Assembly (NCBI RefSeq): GCF_001507645.1
Contig: NZ_CP013909.1
Location: 3,100,001-3,164,000 of the forward strand
Direction: 5' to 3'
DNA from: Hymenobacter sedentarius
GTDB taxonomy: Bacteria; Bacteroidota; Bacteroidia; Cytophagales; Hymenobacteraceae
Length of the DNA stretch: 64,000 nucleotides
Part shown: positions 62,061-64,000 of the stretch, one piece after another
Layout of the letters: every line of letters begins with the position of its first letter
Position numbering within the stretch: the first letter of the stretch is position 1
The notes under the pieces: generated by a model
What the model was told of the DNA's origin: nothing
Seen by the model: the letters and a program-made list of their open reading frames with translations, nothing else
Database searches by the model: none
Made by a program: the position numbers and the translations under genes

Positions 62061-62282
62061 ATGTCAAGCTTTTGTCGTAATCCTAAATCTCGCCAGTATT
62101 GCCGTCAGCGCCCGATGCAATACTGGTTCGAAACCAAGAGTTTTTTCGTGATGCCCTACCGATTTGGAAGCCCAAGGCTCACCTTCTCTAACCCTGGTAA
62201 ACCATTAGACCTCAGCTTCCGCATGCCTGGTGATTTACGGATTGACGAGTTCTTCTTTTTAGAGGATGGTCATCAGTACTAG
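62061..62282 (+). CDS. Doubtful small basic protein
   Basis: 73 residues (MSSFCRNPKSRQYCRQRPMQYW ... FFFLEDGHQY). Basic and aromatic, no family, no signal peptide. The only reason to list it is an open frame with an ATG in a spacer of 480 bases. Followed by a CATAAGGAGCG motif (about 62346-62356) like the right half of the cassette-type element. Confidence 0.25.
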   Translation: MSSFCRNPKSRQYCRQRPMQYWFETKSFFVMPYRFGSPRLTFSNPGKPLDLSFRMPGDLRIDEFFFLEDGHQY

Positions 62283-62385
62283 AGTCGAACGCTTCCTCAT
62301 TGCGAACCTTGAGGAAGCATGACTTTATACTAGGTTTTGGATAGCATAAGGAGCGAGCGGCTTTACCTTGCCTGAAAAGTTAAAC

Positions 62386-63000
62386 ATGGTTGCTGCCGAC
62401 TTCCACGCCTATTGGTGCTCCACTTACCCTGAGGCGATGCCCTTGGGGTACCGGCTGCGCATAACCTACCCAGACCGGTGGCTGCGGATTCACAGCCTGC
62501 CCGAAGCCCAACGCTACCCGGGCGACGATGCAGACTGGGCCGAACTGTTGGGCCGCCAATTTGCCCTATTCGCTGACCTGGTGAGCCAACCCGCGGACTT
62601 GATACTGGTCACGGGAGAATATGAAATGGCAGCGGTAGCGGCACCTCCTCCCTGGGCGTTTACCGCCGAAGGCTGCCTGCGCGGGATGGCGTTTACCGCG
62701 CTCCCTCCCGTGGCCTTGAGCACCCTGCCACCGAACCCGCACGTGCCGGACGAGTATGAGCCAGGCGACCTGTATCGGCCCGTCTGCACGCTGGTTCGGT
62801 GGACGGCCGCCGTGGGCGAAGGGATTCTGCGCGAAATTGCAGAGGGGGCGATTCAGGCCTTTTTCGTCTCCATTGAACACGCGTGCCTCATTGCACCTTA
62901 CGACGGTGGCGTGGACATTATCTTCTCCGATGAGGCGACTCGCAATCAGTTTCGAGACCGGTACTCCCGGTGGGTGTCGCCCAGAGCCGATGGCTTGTGA
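62386..63000 (+). CDS. Orphan protein, possibly DUF3885-like
   Basis: 204 residues from ATG 62386 (MVAADFHAYWCSTYPEAMPLGYRL); an upstream TTG at 62368 is in frame. The arrangement RIHSLPEAQRYPGDDADWAELLGRQFALFADLV followed by FFVSIEHACLIAPYDGGVDIIFSDEATRNQFRDRYSRWVS resembles DUF3885-type proteins, but I am not certain. No signal peptide. It lies between a CATAAGGAGCG motif and site 13. Confidence 0.6.
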   Translation: MVAADFHAYWCSTYPEAMPLGYRLRITYPDRWLRIHSLPEAQRYPGDDADWAELLGRQFALFADLVSQPADLILVTGEYEMAAVAAPPPWAFTAEGCLRGMAFTALPPVALSTLPPNPHVPDEYEPGDLYRPVCTLVRWTAAVGEGILREIAEGAIQAFFVSIEHACLIAPYDGGVDIIFSDEATRNQFRDRYSRWVSPRADGL

Positions 63001-63017
63001 GTTGCGCTTAAAATAGC

Positions 63018-63047
63018 CTGAATAAACGGTCCGTAAAGCAAAACGAG
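63018..63047 (+). repeat. Cassette-type element, site 13
   Basis: CTGAATAAACGGTCCGTAAA then GCAAAACGAG. It starts 17 bases after the preceding stop. Confidence 0.55.
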
Positions 63048-63054
63048 TAAATCA

Positions 63055-63597
63055 CTAGCGCGCACGTTCTGCCAATTCCAGCAGTTCGTGCTTGAATTGG
63101 GAAAAGGAAGCAGCGGGAATCACGTTGTAGCACCCAACCGTTACCGAATGGCTTGAGCCGTGGCGCAGTTCCAACAGGGCGTAGCGCCCGCCAAAGTGGT
63201 TATCTACATCTTCGATTTGAGAAGCTGACCAGGTGCGGGTAAACCGCCGGGCCAAGCTCCGAAAGGTCGTCGGACCCACCGCCGCGGTGCCGGTGGGGAG
63301 CGTCGGTGGGTGGTCGATAAACCACGCGCCCTGAGTAACGCGCAGCGCACCGGCGTTATCCACTTGGACGGCCAAGTCAATGCCGGAAGAATCGTAGAAG
63401 GCATAACGAAGCACGCTGTCGGCCGGGAATAGCTTCGCCGCTTGTCGCGGCGCGTCCGCTAAATGGCGCTGCAACCAGTATTCGGGCAGGGTTTTCTCTT
63501 CGTAGGCGAAGTAGAGCACCCCCAGCGCAAGCAGGCTGGCACCAACAAGCAGGACACGCCGCCTTGAAAGGAAGTGATAAACGACAAGTAGACTCAT
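63055..63597 (-). CDS. Orphan single-pass membrane protein
   Basis: 180 residues from ATG 63597 (MSLLVVYHFLSRRRVLLVGASLLALGVLYFAYEEKTLPEYWL). One N-terminal membrane helix, the rest probably periplasmic and beta-rich (LRVTQGAWFIDHPPTLPTG, GGRYALLELRHGSSHSVTVGCYNVIP). No family recognised. It ends seven bases from site 13. Confidence 0.65.
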   Translation of the reverse strand: MSLLVVYHFLSRRRVLLVGASLLALGVLYFAYEEKTLPEYWLQRHLADAPRQAAKLFPADSVLRYAFYDSSGIDLAVQVDNAGALRVTQGAWFIDHPPTLPTGTAAVGPTTFRSLARRFTRTWSASQIEDVDNHFGGRYALLELRHGSSHSVTVGCYNVIPAASFSQFKHELLELAERAR

Positions 63598-63623
63598 AGA
63601 CGGCAATAAACGCTCTAGTTTGA

Positions 63624-63815
63624 CTAGTTTAGGAAAAGGTGGACACGCGCACCCTGGCCTGAGGCACCTACCGCGTCTTTGAGCAGCCGGTGGGGGAGTA
63701 CCGCCAGTGTCGAGGTCGGGAAGTGGTCCGCCTGCAAGTCGGCCTGTACTTGCTCTAACGCTAACATACCGGCGGCCGGGGTCCAGGCTTTAACAAAAAG
63801 GTATAAATAGCGCAA
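63624..63815 (-). CDS. Doubtful small protein or gene fragment
   Basis: About 63 residues from a TTG at 63815 (MRYLYLFVKAWTPAAGMLALEQVQ). The frame is open further upstream without ATG and reads protein-like (CGDPWFNPPLRYLYLFVKAW), so it could be the C-terminal remnant of a longer gene. No family recognised. Confidence 0.3.
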   Translation of the reverse strand: MRYLYLFVKAWTPAAGMLALEQVQADLQADHFPTSTLAVLPHRLLKDAVGASGQGARVHLFLN

Positions 63816-63821
63816 AGGAGG
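63787..63821 (+). repeat. Cassette-type element, site 14
   Basis: GCTTTAACAAAAAGGTATAA then ATAGCGCAAAGGAGG. It aligns well with site 6 (TTTACAAAAACGG / AAAAGCGAAAGGAG). Confidence 0.55.
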
Positions 63822-63834
63822 ATTGAACCATGGG

Positions 63835-63957
63835 TCACCACACGGGGAAGGTATGCTGTGACCGTTGCAGGTCCTCGGCTAAATTTTGGTGCTCATAAGC
63901 TGACTCGCCGGTTCTAGCAGTGCCGAGCCAATCGGCAATGATGTTACAAACCCACAC
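63835..63957 (-). CDS. Very small open frame at the window edge
   Basis: 40 codons from GTG 63957, reading VWVCNIIADWLGTARTGESA and ending SQHTFPVW. Composition is protein-like but there is no independent support. The rest of the last 180 bases shows nothing else. Confidence 0.2.
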   Translation of the reverse strand: MWVCNIIADWLGTARTGESAYEHQNLAEDLQRSQHTFPVW

Positions 63958-64000
63958 CTCCTAATCGGCCAACTCACTTAAGTTCTCCTACCAATCCCGG

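Noticed and set aside
52573..63597. Cassette-type element as an ordinary ribosome binding site or promoter
   Set aside because: The AAGGAG tail suggests a Shine-Dalgarno sequence, but at 53361, 56289, 57917, 58935 and 63018 the element points into the 3' end of a gene, so this cannot explain all copies.
51811..63821. Canonical integron cassette array
   Set aside because: The repeated element lacks the RYYYAAC/GTTRRRY pair in most copies, there is no IntI tyrosine recombinase, and genes lie in both orientations. Reported instead as a possible new cassette-type system.

Overview
The window looks like a high-GC Bacteroidota chromosome, most likely Hymenobacter or a close Cytophagales relative. 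The support is a gliding ABC transporter set (gldA, gldF, gldG), a secreted CHRD protein with a type IX secretion C-terminal sorting domain, many lipoproteins without strong Shine-Dalgarno dependence, and the long GC-rich intergenic palindromes common in this group. This placement rests on gene content; no rRNA or tRNA gene was recognised.

Layout. 1-9.2 kb: end of a secreted BNR/sortilin-like protein, a ferric-reductase-like membrane protein, gldG-gldF-gldA, two short-chain dehydrogenases and a DUF2807 lipoprotein. 9.3-14.7 kb: Mla-type lipid ABC permease and ATPase, a YfiT/DinB protein, a bifunctional-nuclease-family protein, etfA/etfB and a TPR protein. 14.9-17.4 kb: a DUF937-OmpA protein followed by a decayed DUF937 paralogue. 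17.5-24.6 kb: a TolC / adaptor / CusA-CzcA heavy-metal efflux set followed by an ArsM-like methyltransferase. 24.7-41.5 kb: a surface-glycan locus on the minus strand containing most of the pseudaminic acid pathway (pseB, pseC, a PseH-like acetyltransferase, a PseF-like cytidylyltransferase, pseI), three methyltransferases, an epimerase/ATP-grasp fusion with a HAD partner, a GT-B-like enzyme, a polysaccharide deacetylase and a Wzx flippase. pseG was not found. 41.6-51.4 kb: HtrA-like protease, MBOAT O-acetyltransferase with an SGNH-like partner, a glycosyltransferase, ffh, a DUF1345 protein and the CHRD protein.

51.4-64 kb is an accessory region of a different character: short orphan genes on both strands (three beta-barrel-type proteins, small lipoproteins, small membrane proteins, a serine recombinase, a zinc-ribbon/HEPN-like protein). 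Almost every junction between them carries a copy of a short degenerate element whose left part reads GTTTACAAAAACGGTCC and whose right part reads AAAAGGAGCG. Usually one gene, once two overlapping genes, lies between successive copies. This is the most unusual signal in the window and looks like an undescribed cassette-type array; a related element precedes an isolated orphan gene at 32.0 kb inside the glycan locus.

At least nine copies of a second repeat family (arms starting GTCATGCTGAGC and ending GAAGCATCTC, up to 40 bp perfect inverted repeats) and three smaller palindrome families lie between the core genes. Some of them overlap annotated start or stop codons.
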